A stretch of DNA of 32,296 bases from Paracoccus sp. (in: a-proteobacteria) (GTDB lineage Bacteria > Pseudomonadota > Alphaproteobacteria > Rhodobacterales > Rhodobacteraceae): the NCBI GenBank assembly GCA_030538705.1, contig JAUNTL010000006.1:1-32296 (forward strand). The letters run 5' to 3'. The notes under the pieces were generated by a model that ran no database searches, was not told the origin of the DNA, and saw only the letters and a list, made by a program, of their open reading frames with translations. Shown here one piece after another: positions 1 to 6,821 of this stretch. Each line of letters begins with the position of its first letter. The stretch's first letter is position 1. The position numbers and the translations under genes were made by a program.

Positions 1-1
1 A

Positions 2-139
2 GGCACATCCGTATCCGGTGGCACTTCGCTCTTCGCGGAATTGATCGACGATCAACTGCTCAAGCGCCTTTTCCTTACTATTTCGAGCAAATTCATCCAA
101 TTCGCGCGAAACTTCGGTTGGATTCCCTCATCCATGTAA
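2..139 (+). CDS. 3' end of an unidentified gene (truncated by window edge)
   Basis: An open frame enters from the left edge and runs 45 codons to a TAA, 16 bases before the next gene's start. The visible C-terminus ends in FGWIPSSM and contains an acidic-then-basic stretch (ELIDDQLLKRLF). One other frame is also open here, so the reading is not secure. It is preferred because its stop sits immediately before the Shine-Dalgarno-like GAGGGAGG of the next gene, as in an operon. No family is recognised and no function is proposed. Confidence 0.35.
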   Translation, partial: GTSVSGGTSLFAELIDDQLLKRLFLTISSKFIQFARNFGWIPSSM

Positions 140-155
140 CGCGAGGGAGGTCGGA

Positions 156-581
156 ATGTCGTTTCCGAAAAAGGGCAAGTCCTTTCCAAACGAAAACGGG
201 TACGCTGAGGACGGCCAGGATTTGGCCGACAACTGGTTCACAGATGGAATCGCATCAGCCTTGAAGCGATCTCTCGGAAACAGTCGGGCGGGGGCAAAAG
301 TCGTCGCCTCTTGGACCGGTGCAAATGAAAAGACGGTGAAAAACTTGTTCGCCGGCAGATATGGTCCCAGCGGAGAGCATCTGGTCGCCTTGGCACGGCA
401 TTCAGATGAGGTGCTGGGAATGTTCCTCGCGATGGCCGGACGGCAGGGATTAATGGTGAGTTTGAAGCTCGCTGCCGCGGAACAGGCAATCGAGGAACTC
501 CTCACGGCAGTCCGCCGGCTGCCGACCGGAGATCATATCAATCCATCGCATGACGAGACGGACTTTACGGCCCGCAAGTAA
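156..581 (+). CDS. Small HTH-like hypothetical protein
   Basis: A 141-residue protein with a good ribosome site (GAGGGAGG about 8 bases upstream). The central part (residues 30-75) reads like a helix-turn-helix core: ALKRSLGNSRAGAKVVASWT followed by GANEKTVKNLFAGRYGPSG and a hydrophobic helix. This suggests DNA binding of the sort seen in small regulators carried by phages and integrative elements. A second helical segment (residues 95-122) may mediate dimerisation, and the C-terminus is polar. It lies next to a decayed transposition gene, which fits an accessory origin. GC content looks lower than in the genes downstream. No exact family name is assigned; the regulatory role is inference. 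Confidence 0.7.
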   Translation: MSFPKKGKSFPNENGYAEDGQDLADNWFTDGIASALKRSLGNSRAGAKVVASWTGANEKTVKNLFAGRYGPSGEHLVALARHSDEVLGMFLAMAGRQGLMVSLKLAAAEQAIEELLTAVRRLPTGDHINPSHDETDFTARK

Positions 582-800
582 TGTTGAGAACCTCGGCGCC
601 CGAGTGAGATAAACATGAAGCGATCCCACGCGGATGACAACGCCGGGAGCTTGCAACTTTAAGGCGGCCTGAAAGATGGGCCAGCCAGACGCGTGCGGTG
701 CGCTTCAAATGAAACAAAAGGCAGCCGGTAAAAAACATACTGGCCAAAGACGCTGGATTCGTTCAGGATTCTTAGGAGAACAGAGCAAGACTTGGCGAAA
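582..800. other. Intergenic sequence before the transposon relic
   Basis: No supportable gene. The stretch is lower in GC than the core genes and short frames on both strands have no recognisable product. It continues into a repeat copy and the tniB relic, so the 707 bases between 581 and ubiV look like decayed mobile DNA. Confidence 0.5.
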
Positions 801-880
801 TTCCATACCGATTGTTGATTCCAGTGATATTTGACCTTTTGGGTCGATATTTGTCCGTTGCGGCAGGCTGGCTGACCTTC
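801..880 (+). repeat. Repeat copy A with hairpin (pairs with 6165-6245)
   Basis: About 80 bases that align in the same orientation with 6165-6245. Shared blocks are CCATRCCGATTGT, CCTTTTGGG, CGATAT and CTGACC. A hairpin at 831-846 has arms TTGACC and GGTCGA around TTTTG. In the other copy the inner arm bases change to GGCC/GGCC, so pairing is kept. It lies just upstream of the tniB relic and could be part of a transposon end or its regulatory region. The repeat is seen in the sequence; its nature is inference. Confidence 0.6.
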
Positions 881-887
881 ACGCCGT

Positions 888-1151
888 TGCTATGGCGGAG
901 ATCGCGCACCGTTGCTTTCGGCCCTGACCGTGCCGTCACCAGCAACCCTCAAATCCGTCGGCCGAGCCATTTTGGAAGCGATCAGATACCCGCTCAAACG
1001 CGAGCGCAGGGCCGATGCGATCTGAGAATTGGTTCGCGGCTTCCTGAAAGAACGGCAGGTGCTTTTTCTGCATCTGGAAGAAGCTCAGGACATCGCGCGC
1101 CACCAGACCCCGAAAGAAATGCAGGCGGTCATCAACACCCTGAAAACCATG
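888..1151 (+). pseudogene. tniB: tniB-like transposition ATPase relic
   Basis: Translating in the frame of base 888 gives a TniB/AAA-ATPase fragment: LTVPSPATLKSVGRAILEAI, then YPLKRERRADAI, an in-frame TGA at 1023-1025, ELVRGFLKERQVLFLHLEEA, QDIARHQTPKEMQ and AVINTLKTMM. LFLH(L/I)(D/E)EAQD is the Walker B region of TniB-family NTP-binding proteins of Tn5053/Tn402/Tn7-like transposons. The internal stop sits where a Trp codon is expected (AIWE). The N-terminal Walker A part and everything after the LKTMM segment are missing. At about 1152 the sequence switches abruptly to a dnaE2-like tail. No intact TniA or TniQ is in the window. It is a dead fragment of a cut-and-paste or replicative transposon. 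Confidence 0.75.
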
Positions 1152-1226
1152 ATGCACCCCCGCTGATCAAGCCGAGCGCCTGTTCCCCGGCCGGCATTTT
1201 TATTGATGGACGGGGCCGCGTCAGCG
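1152..1226 (+). pseudogene. dnaE2 3'-end relic fused to tniB relic
   Basis: Reading from 1152 gives M-H-P-R, then one extra T at 1164, then DQAERLFPGRHFY and a TGA at 1204-1206. The intact dnaE2 in this window ends MHPREQAKRLFPSRDFH. The base-level match includes the shared run AGCGCCTGTTCCCC. Weaker similarity continues about 20 bases past the stop, matching the sequence after the intact dnaE2 stop. This is a diverged second copy of the dnaE2 terminus carrying a frameshift. It starts exactly where tniB homology ends, so a deletion or insertion junction lies near 1152. Confidence 0.7.
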
Positions 1227-1288
1227 GTCGGTCTGCGGACCTTGTTTGCCGCGGCGATCAGGTTGAAATCAACGCATAGCCCCCGGCG

Positions 1289-2179
1289 TTAGCCCGAATA
1301 CGCGGACCCACTTGGCCCCCTCAGGAACCCGTCCGACAACCGTCCAAGCGGTGCAGCGGCGCGCAGGCGGTCGGCCAGCAGGGCCACATCCGTGTGCCCG
1401 GCCAGCAGCGCGTCATACCCCGCGACGATGGCCGCAAAGTCACGGCTTTGCGGCGACAGACGCAGGGCACTGACGCCGGCATCGCGCAGCGCGGCGATAT
1501 GGTGCATCGCGGTGGCGGTGGATTGGCTCAGCGTCTGGATGCCGTTCACGGTCAGGAACGGCTCACCGTCCAGCGTTTCCACGTCGCGCCCGTCCGGGTC
1601 ATCGCCACAGACGAACTGGCAGCTGTCCTTGGCACGGTCGTGCAGGCGCGCATGATAGCAGCGCCCCGACAACGCCAGTGGCAGGCGGCCGTGGCCCCAT
1701 ACCTCGACCGCGACGCCCAGATCGCGGGCAGCCGCGGCCAGAACCGCGACCGATGCCAGCGGCAGCTCCGGCGGCAGACAGACCCGCGTCGCCCCCCGGC
1801 GCGCCAGAAAACGTAGCGTGCCTTCGTTATAGACGTTGACCAGCGGACCGACCCAGAACGCGCGCCCCGCGGGACACAGGTTCAGGGCAGACAGGTCGTT
1901 GATCTCGACCGGCAGGCCCATATCCATCAGATCGGCAGTCAGCTTGCGTTCGCGTTTCAGCGTGATCAGCGCCAGCGTGGTCAGCGCGACCTGTTTGCCT
2001 GCGTCCAGCAGGGTTTCGACCGCGACGGGGATTTCCTGTTCCCAGAATGGCAGGCGTTTGGAACAGACCAATTCACCCAGCACGACCCGAGCCGCAGGGC
2101 CGGCGGCGATGTCGGCGTAAAAGCTGCGGACGGTTTCGGCGGCCCAGAAGAACTGGTTGGGGCCTATGGTCAGGTCCAT
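1289..2179 (-). CDS. ubiV: UbiV, O2-independent ubiquinone hydroxylation (U32 family)
   Basis: UbiV works with UbiU as a heterodimeric [4Fe-4S] protein of the U32 peptidase-like family. The pair hydroxylates the quinone ring without oxygen, using prephenate as donor in studied species. The 296-residue protein starts MDLTIGPNQFFW, chosen over an upstream GTG/ATG because this is the family start. It has the U32 TIM-barrel pattern (GPLVNVYNEGTLRFL) and the expected cluster-ligand cysteines: one near residue 38 (ELVCSKR) and three clustered later (GRCYHARLHDRAKDSCQFVC). It follows ubiU with a 4-base gap, third in the ubiTUV operon, and stops with TAA. Expression is probably anaerobic, from the FNR-type site ahead of ubiT. 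Confidence 0.93.
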   Translation of the reverse strand: MDLTIGPNQFFWAAETVRSFYADIAAGPAARVVLGELVCSKRLPFWEQEIPVAVETLLDAGKQVALTTLALITLKRERKLTADLMDMGLPVEINDLSALNLCPAGRAFWVGPLVNVYNEGTLRFLARRGATRVCLPPELPLASVAVLAAAARDLGVAVEVWGHGRLPLALSGRCYHARLHDRAKDSCQFVCGDDPDGRDVETLDGEPFLTVNGIQTLSQSTATAMHHIAALRDAGVSALRLSPQSRDFAAIVAGYDALLAGHTDVALLADRLRAAAPLGRLSDGFLRGPSGSAYSG

Positions 2180-2183
2180 GTCG

Positions 2184-3164
2184 TCACCTCCAGGTCTTGG
2201 CATAGGCGCCGGTGGTCGCGGCTTGTCCCTCGGTCAGCCGGGCAAGTGCGCTGGCGGGCAGGGGTTGGCCCGCGGCCTGCGCCTCGACCGCCGCGCGGAA
2301 ACTGCGCACAACCTCGGCCACGTAGGCGCGGGACCGCTGGCGGCCCTCGATCTTCAGCGCAGTGACACCGGCCTTGGCCAGCGCCGGGATCAGATGCGTG
2401 GCGTCCAGACTGACCGGATCCTCGAACACATGGCCGGTCTGCGGGCCAGAGGTAAAGCAGCCCTTGCACAGCGTCGGATAGGGCGCGGGGTGGCCCGGCG
2501 GGGTCTTGTGGATGGTAAAATTCCCCAGCCGCGCCCGCAGCCCGTCGCGTTCCTCGCTGTAGACAACATGGCTCGCAGGCGAACATACGCCGTTCATGTT
2601 GGGCGATTTGCCGGTGGCATAGGAGGACAGCGAACAGCGCCCCTCGGCCATCACGCACAACCCGCCAAAGACGAATACCTCGGTTTCCACGTCGATTTCG
2701 GCGTTGATGGCGCGGATCTCATCAACCGTCAGCACCCGCGGCAGAACAACCCGGCGCACGCCGAATGTGCGGGCGTAAAAATTGATCGCGTCGGGATTGG
2801 CGGCGGCGGCCTGCACGGACAGATGCCGGCGCAGGTTCGGGTGGCGGTCGGCGGCGTGATCCAGCAGACCCGGATCGGCCAGAATGACCGCATCTGCCCC
2901 CGCGGCTTCGGCATTGGCGACGGCGCGGTGCCAGATCGGCTCGGCCCCTGCACGGGGAAATGTGTTGATTGCGACCAGCACCCTGGCGCCGCGCGCATGG
3001 GCATAGGCCACGCCTTCGGCCATTTCGTCGGGCGAGAAGTTCAGCCCCGGAAAGTTGCGCGCATTGGTTTCATCGGCAAAGCCACAATAGACCGCGTGCG
3101 CCCCCGCATCGACGGCGGCGCGCAGCGCGGCAGGGGTGCCGGCAGGGCAGACCAGTTCCATCAT
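2184..3164 (-). CDS. ubiU: UbiU, O2-independent ubiquinone hydroxylation (U32 family)
   Basis: The partner of UbiV in anaerobic ring hydroxylation of ubiquinone precursors, probably cytoplasmic in a complex with UbiT. The 326-residue protein begins MMELVCPAGTPAALRAAVDA, the typical U32 opening, with YCGFADETNARN near residue 26. Cluster ligands are visible as CVMAEGRC, NMNGVC and PTLCKGC, so four or five cysteines lie in the expected spacing for one [4Fe-4S]. IEGRQRS near residue 275 is the conserved U32 signature region. The start overlaps the ubiT stop by 4 bases (ATGA), which means translational coupling. Nothing appears truncated. The family also contains RlhA, YegQ and others, but the neighbours make UbiU by far the best call. 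Confidence 0.94.
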   Translation of the reverse strand: MMELVCPAGTPAALRAAVDAGAHAVYCGFADETNARNFPGLNFSPDEMAEGVAYAHARGARVLVAINTFPRAGAEPIWHRAVANAEAAGADAVILADPGLLDHAADRHPNLRRHLSVQAAAANPDAINFYARTFGVRRVVLPRVLTVDEIRAINAEIDVETEVFVFGGLCVMAEGRCSLSSYATGKSPNMNGVCSPASHVVYSEERDGLRARLGNFTIHKTPPGHPAPYPTLCKGCFTSGPQTGHVFEDPVSLDATHLIPALAKAGVTALKIEGRQRSRAYVAEVVRSFRAAVEAQAAGQPLPASALARLTEGQAATTGAYAKTWR

Positions 3165-3709
3165 GGTGCCACCCCTTCGGTGCGATGCAACGACAACCCG
3201 CTGAGCCGTTCAATCACAGCCACCAGCCGCCGCAGCGGCGCGGCCAGCGGGCCGGATATCTGCGCCAGTTCTTCGGACAGGTCCAGTTCGGCGTCATCCA
3301 GTGCGTTGCGCAGGGCCAGGACGACTTCGGTATCGCCCTCGATCATCAGGTCGCGCGAAAAGAACAGCGCGTCGCCATCATACCGGCCGTGCAGCATTCC
3401 GATCATGGCGGCGACCGGCCCGGCGATGCGGGCATCCGCCGCAGGGGCACGTCCGCGCCGGTGCGCGGTGATGCGCGGGCCGCCGGCAGGTTCCAGACGC
3501 AGCGTGAACGGCAGGTCGGTCGGGTCGATCAGCACGCTGCGGCGGGCATAATCCCCCAGACGGCGCAGTATCCCAGGATGGGCAGCCGACATCTTGCGGC
3601 TGAAATGGCTCAGCGCAAGGCCAAGCGGTCGCAGCGGCAGCGGCCGCAGCACAAGCGCAACCGGGCGGGGGCAGCGCGGCAGCGCGGCGGGACTGGATGT
3701 GACGGTCAT
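3161..3709 (-). CDS. ubiT: UbiT, SCP2-domain lipid-binding accessory factor
   Basis: UbiT is an SCP2-fold protein that binds hydrophobic ubiquinone intermediates during O2-independent synthesis and is the anaerobic counterpart of UbiJ. The 182-residue protein has a Pro/Leu-rich N-terminal region (residues 1-45) and an SCP2 domain (about 50-165). The latter includes GRYDGDALFFSRDLMIEGDT, the segment typical of UbiT/YhbT. It is first in the minus-strand operon ubiT-ubiU-ubiV, with GGAGATACC just upstream of its ATG. It is transcribed divergently from ubiD-ubiX, with an FNR-type dyad between them. Length matches the family (about 170-190). Confidence 0.9.
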   Translation of the reverse strand: MTVTSSPAALPRCPRPVALVLRPLPLRPLGLALSHFSRKMSAAHPGILRRLGDYARRSVLIDPTDLPFTLRLEPAGGPRITAHRRGRAPAADARIAGPVAAMIGMLHGRYDGDALFFSRDLMIEGDTEVVLALRNALDDAELDLSEELAQISGPLAAPLRRLVAVIERLSGLSLHRTEGVAP

Positions 3710-3758
3710 CGGTATCTCCTGACCAGTGGCAGGCTAGGAGTGCGGCGCTGCGGGCGAC

Positions 3759-3772
3759 TTGACCTAAGCCAA
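3759..3772. promoter_or_regulatory. FNR/Dnr-type operator between ubiT and ubiD
   Basis: TTGACCTAAGCCAA is an imperfect dyad close to the FNR-family consensus TTGAT-N4-ATCAA. With flanks, the half-sites are CTTGACC and CTTGGCT on opposite strands. Its centre (3765.5) lies about 57 bases from the ubiT start and 62 from the ubiD-family start, so activator placement at -41.5 is possible for both divergent units with short leaders. One arm deviates (GCCAA rather than GTCAA or ATCAA). Whether FnrP, Nnr or another family member binds cannot be told. Confidence 0.55.
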
Positions 3773-3827
3773 GAATGGCCGCGCCGTCTGGTGTTAGCGC
3801 GGTGAGGTCCGAACCCCGAGGGTCACT

Positions 3828-5321
3828 GTGCGAAACCTCCCCGCTTTCCCTGATCTGCGTGCGTTTCTTGACTGGAATCGCGGGCGCGGGGCGCTTTTGA
3901 CACTGCCCGACGCGGTGTCCGTCCGGCACGAGATGACGGCGATCCAGCTTGCCGCGTTGCGGCGCGGGGGGCCGGTGCTGCGATTTGACGCAGCCCGGCT
4001 GGGCGACGGGCGACCGGCGGGAATGCCGGTCGTGACGAACTTGTTTGCCACCCGCGACCGGGTGGCGGCGGGGATGGGACTGGAGTTGGAACAGGTGCCG
4101 GACTTCGGCGCCTTTCTGGCCGCGTTGCGCAGCCCGCCCCCGCTGGAGGGCTGGCGCGACGGGCTGTCGCGCTGGCCGATGCTGCGGGCGGCGCTGTCCA
4201 CCCGGCCCCGGCTGCTGCGGCGCGGGCCGGTGCAGGAACATGTGCTGGAAACACCCGATCTGACCGCGCTGCCGGTGCAGACGCCCTGGCCGGGCGATGG
4301 CGGCCCGCTGATCACCTGGCCCGTTGTCGTGACGCGGCCCGCAGGCAGCCGCGCCGATGATGTGGCACGCTATAATCTGGGGGTTTACCGGGCGCAGGTG
4401 CTGGGGCCGGACCGGCTGATCCTGCGCTGGCTGGCGCATCGTGGCGGCGCGGCGCATGCAAGGGGATGGGCGCAGTCAGGCGAACCGATGCCGGTCGCCG
4501 TGGTGCTGGGGGCCGATCCCGCCACGCTGCTGGCCGCCGCGCTGCCGCTGCCCGAAACGCTGTCCGAGATGACCTTTTCCGGCGTGCTGCGCGGTGCCCG
4601 CGCCGATCTGGTGCCCGCCCGCACCGTTCCGCTGATGGTGCCCGCGCGCGCGGAAATGGTGATCGAAGGCTGGGTCCACCCCGGCGAGGTCGCGCCCGAA
4701 GGCCCGTTTGGCGATCACACCGGCTATTATAACGCGGTCGAACCCTTTCCGGTGATGCGCGTCAGCGCCATGACCCACCGCGACCAGCCGATCTATCTGA
4801 CGACCGTGACCGGACGCCCGCCGGATGAGCCGTCGGTGATCGGCGAAGTGTTCAACGATCTGGCTCTGCCGGTGATCCGCGCGCAAATGCCGGAAATCCG
4901 CGATCTGTGGTTGCCGCCTGCGGGCTGTTCCTACCGCATCGCGGTCATTTCCATCGACAAGCGTTATCCCGGTCAGGCGCGCCGGGTGATGGCCGGGGTC
5001 TGGGGGATGCTGCCGCAGTTCAGCTATACCAAACTGCTGATCGTGGTTGATGACGACATCAACCCGCGCGACTGGGACGACATCGCATGGGCGCTGGCGA
5101 CCCGGATGGACCCGTCGCGCGATCTGATGGTGCTGGACCGCACGCCGATGGATTACCTCGACTTTGCCTCGCCGGCCGAGGGGTTGGCGGGTAAGCTGGG
5201 CATCGACGCGACGACCAAGATCGGGTCCGAAACCACCCGCGAATGGGGCAGCGTGATGACGCTGGACCCCCGGCACGAGGCCACGGCCGAGGCCATCCTG
5301 TCCCGTGCGGGCCTGTCATGA
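3828..5321 (+). CDS. ubiD: UbiD-family prenylated-FMN decarboxylase
   Basis: Predicted 3-polyprenyl-4-hydroxybenzoate decarboxylase of ubiquinone synthesis, using prenylated FMN and a divalent metal. The 497-residue protein starts with GTG at 3828, preceded by CGAGGG. The N-terminal PDLRAFLDWNRGRGALLTLP is the UbiD opening. YNLGVYR (R188) carries the conserved active-site Arg. The Glu cluster IEGWV, GEVAPEGPFGDHTGYY (E287 and E291) supplies the catalytic acids. FNDLALPVIRAQMPEI and GCSYRIAVISIDKRYPGQA are family core motifs. The gene overlaps ubiX by 4 bases. Its setting beside ubiTUV argues for the quinone substrate, but UbiD paralogues also act on other aromatic acids, so substrate is inference. 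Confidence 0.88.
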   Translation: MRNLPAFPDLRAFLDWNRGRGALLTLPDAVSVRHEMTAIQLAALRRGGPVLRFDAARLGDGRPAGMPVVTNLFATRDRVAAGMGLELEQVPDFGAFLAALRSPPPLEGWRDGLSRWPMLRAALSTRPRLLRRGPVQEHVLETPDLTALPVQTPWPGDGGPLITWPVVVTRPAGSRADDVARYNLGVYRAQVLGPDRLILRWLAHRGGAAHARGWAQSGEPMPVAVVLGADPATLLAAALPLPETLSEMTFSGVLRGARADLVPARTVPLMVPARAEMVIEGWVHPGEVAPEGPFGDHTGYYNAVEPFPVMRVSAMTHRDQPIYLTTVTGRPPDEPSVIGEVFNDLALPVIRAQMPEIRDLWLPPAGCSYRIAVISIDKRYPGQARRVMAGVWGMLPQFSYTKLLIVVDDDINPRDWDDIAWALATRMDPSRDLMVLDRTPMDYLDFASPAEGLAGKLGIDATTKIGSETTREWGSVMTLDPRHEATAEAILSRAGLS

Positions 5322-5881
5322 TCAGGGTGGTGCTGGGCCTGTCGGGCGCATCGGGCGCGGCGCTGGGGCTGGCCTGCGCGCAGCATCTGCGCGATGCCGG
5401 CGCGGCGGTCGATCTGGTCATGTCCCCCGCCGCCCACCGCACCCTGGCCGAAGAAATCGGCCCGGACGGCCTGCCCCGGATCCATGCGCTGGCCGACCGG
5501 CTGCATGACATCGGCGATGTCGGGGCGACCATCGCCTCGGGGTCGTATCCTGTGCATGGCATGATCGTCGCGCCCTGTTCGATGCGCAGCCTTGCGGCAA
5601 TCGCGCATGGGCTGGACGACAATCTGCTGACCCGCGCCGCCGGCGTGCAGCTGAAGGAACGCCGCCCGCTGGTCCTGCTGACGCGCGAGGCGCCGCTGAC
5701 GCTGGCCCATCTGCGCAACATGACGGCTGCGACGGAAATGGGCGCGATCATCATGCCGCCGGTGCCGGCCTTTTACCTGCGCCCCGACAGTGTCGATGCC
5801 ATCGTCCATCAGATCGCCGCCCGCGCCGTCGACCTGCTGCGCCTGGGTCCGCAGCGTGCCGATGCGTGGCATCGGCCATAG
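5318..5881 (+). CDS. ubiX: UbiX-type flavin prenyltransferase
   Basis: Makes prenylated FMN from FMN and dimethylallyl phosphate, the cofactor that UbiD needs. The 187-residue protein starts at an ATG overlapping the ubiD stop (ATGA), chosen because MIRVVLGLSGASGAALG is the family's N-terminal FMN-binding motif. Further core motifs are APCSMRSLAAIAHG (FMN site), DNLLTRAAGVQLKERRPLVL and TREAPLTLAHLRNM, with MPPVPAFY near residue 148. Length fits the family (about 190-200). It is the second gene of a two-gene unit divergent from ubiTUV, so cofactor maker and user are coupled. A hairpin follows the stop. Confidence 0.93.
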   Translation: MIRVVLGLSGASGAALGLACAQHLRDAGAAVDLVMSPAAHRTLAEEIGPDGLPRIHALADRLHDIGDVGATIASGSYPVHGMIVAPCSMRSLAAIAHGLDDNLLTRAAGVQLKERRPLVLLTREAPLTLAHLRNMTAATEMGAIIMPPVPAFYLRPDSVDAIVHQIAARAVDLLRLGPQRADAWHRP

Positions 5882-5893
5882 TCGTTTCGGCAG

Positions 5894-5914
5894 AGGCTCC
5901 CTTGGGGCGAGCCT
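5894..5914 (+). terminator. Hairpin after ubiX
   Basis: Arms AGGCTC (5894-5899) and GAGCCT (5909-5914) enclose a 9-base loop, 13 bases after the ubiX stop. The following bases are TTCGCTC, with no strong T-run, so it is only a candidate intrinsic terminator. Confidence 0.4.
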
Positions 5915-6349
5915 TCGCTCATTGTCCCCTGAATTTGGCGCGTATCGGGGTAAAGTAGCTTTGGCGGCACGAACGCCCGCGCGTGACCTTACACACCAAC
6001 CATTGGGGCACGGCCCCATTGATACAACCCGCGCTTGGGTTGGCAGGCGCCACATATTTTCGAACAAACAACGGACATTTTTCCTCGCAAAAAAGGACAA
6101 GTTTCGTGGGAGGCCGTCGGGTAAGTTCTTGATTTCTCGTCGTGCCGAGGGACAAGTACCTCTGCAATCCATGCCGATTGTGATTTTCCGTGTAACTTGG
6201 CCTTTTGGGCCGATATGTCTTTTTAGGGGCAGAGGGCCTGACCTGCTGCACGAAGCGGGTCTTGTGACCCTCTCACCCGCGCCCGGCGCTTGCATACTGC
6301 CATCTGGCGTGATGGTGTCGTGGTGATGGCAAACGATTCAGGTTAGATA
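5915..6349. other. Non-coding, lower-GC stretch with mobile-element character
   Basis: No supportable gene in 435 bases. Three short related words occur in the middle: CGGACATTTTTC (about 6080), AGGACAAGTTTC (about 6097) and GGGACAAGTACC (about 6150). Spaced GGACA/TGTCC words are what ends of TniA-type transposons can show, but no complete end was delimited. The right part holds repeat copy B. AT-rich bases before 6350 may include the promoter of the lipoprotein gene. Confidence 0.4.
6165..6245 (+). repeat. Repeat copy B with hairpin (pairs with 801-880)
   Basis: Aligns in the same orientation with 801-880 at roughly two-thirds to 70 percent identity by eye. The hairpin at 6197-6213 has arms TTGGCC and GGCCGA around TTTTG. 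Both sides of the stem differ from copy A in a compensating way (A: GACC/GGTC; B: GGCC/GGCC). The two copies flank the ubi gene cluster. Confidence 0.6.
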
Positions 6350-6628
6350 ATGCACACTCACTTTGCTGCTCTTCTCGCTCTCACACTAGCCACGGGCTGC
6401 GCGGTCGGTTCCGGGGCCGTCGTCAAGGGCGCCGGGCCGAATGATCTCCTGAAGCTTCGCGAAGGGCCTGGCCTCGAGCATAACATCATTATCGGCCTGC
6501 CCGACGGAACGCGCCTCACCCGCCAGAACTGTGTCACGAATAACGGCAAGGTCTGGTGCAGGGTCTTTCTCACCGACCGGCCCGCTGTCTCGGGCTATGT
6601 TTCAGCGGACTATCTGGCGCATCGCTGA
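6350..6628 (+). CDS. Small SH3-domain lipoprotein
   Basis: A 92-residue protein with a short lipoprotein signal peptide: FAALLALTLATGC, with lipobox Leu-Ala-Thr-Gly-Cys and lipidated Cys at about residue 17. The mature part is a bacterial SH3-like domain: LLKLREGPGLEHNIIIGLPD is the typical LNVRSGPS-type opening, followed by GTRL, VWCRV and SGYVSADYL. Two further cysteines (NCVTNNGKVWC) may form a disulfide. It likely sits in the periplasm on a membrane and binds peptidoglycan or a protein partner; the partner is unknown. It is monocistronic, with a strong hairpin right after it. Confidence 0.82.
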   Translation: MHTHFAALLALTLATGCAVGSGAVVKGAGPNDLLKLREGPGLEHNIIIGLPDGTRLTRQNCVTNNGKVWCRVFLTDRPAVSGYVSADYLAHR

Positions 6629-6638
6629 CGGCAGCGCC

Positions 6639-6666
6639 GGCCCTTGCGCCCACACCGGCAAGGGCC
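6639..6666 (+). terminator. Hairpin after the SH3 lipoprotein gene
   Basis: A perfect 9-bp stem (GGCCCTTGC / GCAAGGGCC) with a 10-base loop, 10 bases after the stop. It lacks a long T-run, but its strength and position fit a terminator. Confidence 0.6.
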
Positions 6667-6821
6667 TTGCGGTAACAGATGTCTTGCATCGCGGCAGGGA
6701 TATGGCGCCTCCGGGACCGGTCCCGGCGCGCACCCCGCCACACCGGCGGATAACCTTCTGATGCCGGGAGGCTGACCGGAAACCGTCCGGGGACAGTGGA
6801 TTTGCGCATATGGAACGGCAT

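Noticed and set aside
1180-1190. CTGTTCCCC shared by the CRISPR repeats and the dnaE2-tail repeats
   Set aside because: Identity is limited to about 9-11 bases; the rest of the two repeat families differs, so common origin is not supported.
812-1279. Open frame of 155 codons on the plus strand
   Set aside because: It runs out of frame through the tniB and dnaE2 relics and gives a Pro/Arg-rich product with no family character.
2157-3551. Long plus-strand open frame (464 codons) opposite ubiV-ubiU-ubiT
   Set aside because: Antisense shadow created by high third-position GC; the minus-strand genes have clear families and motifs.
6731-6756. A further CRISPR-repeat-like sequence (CACCCCGCCACACCGGCGGA region)
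   Set aside because: It resembles the repeat but is 34 bases out of the 61-bp phase and needs gaps to align.
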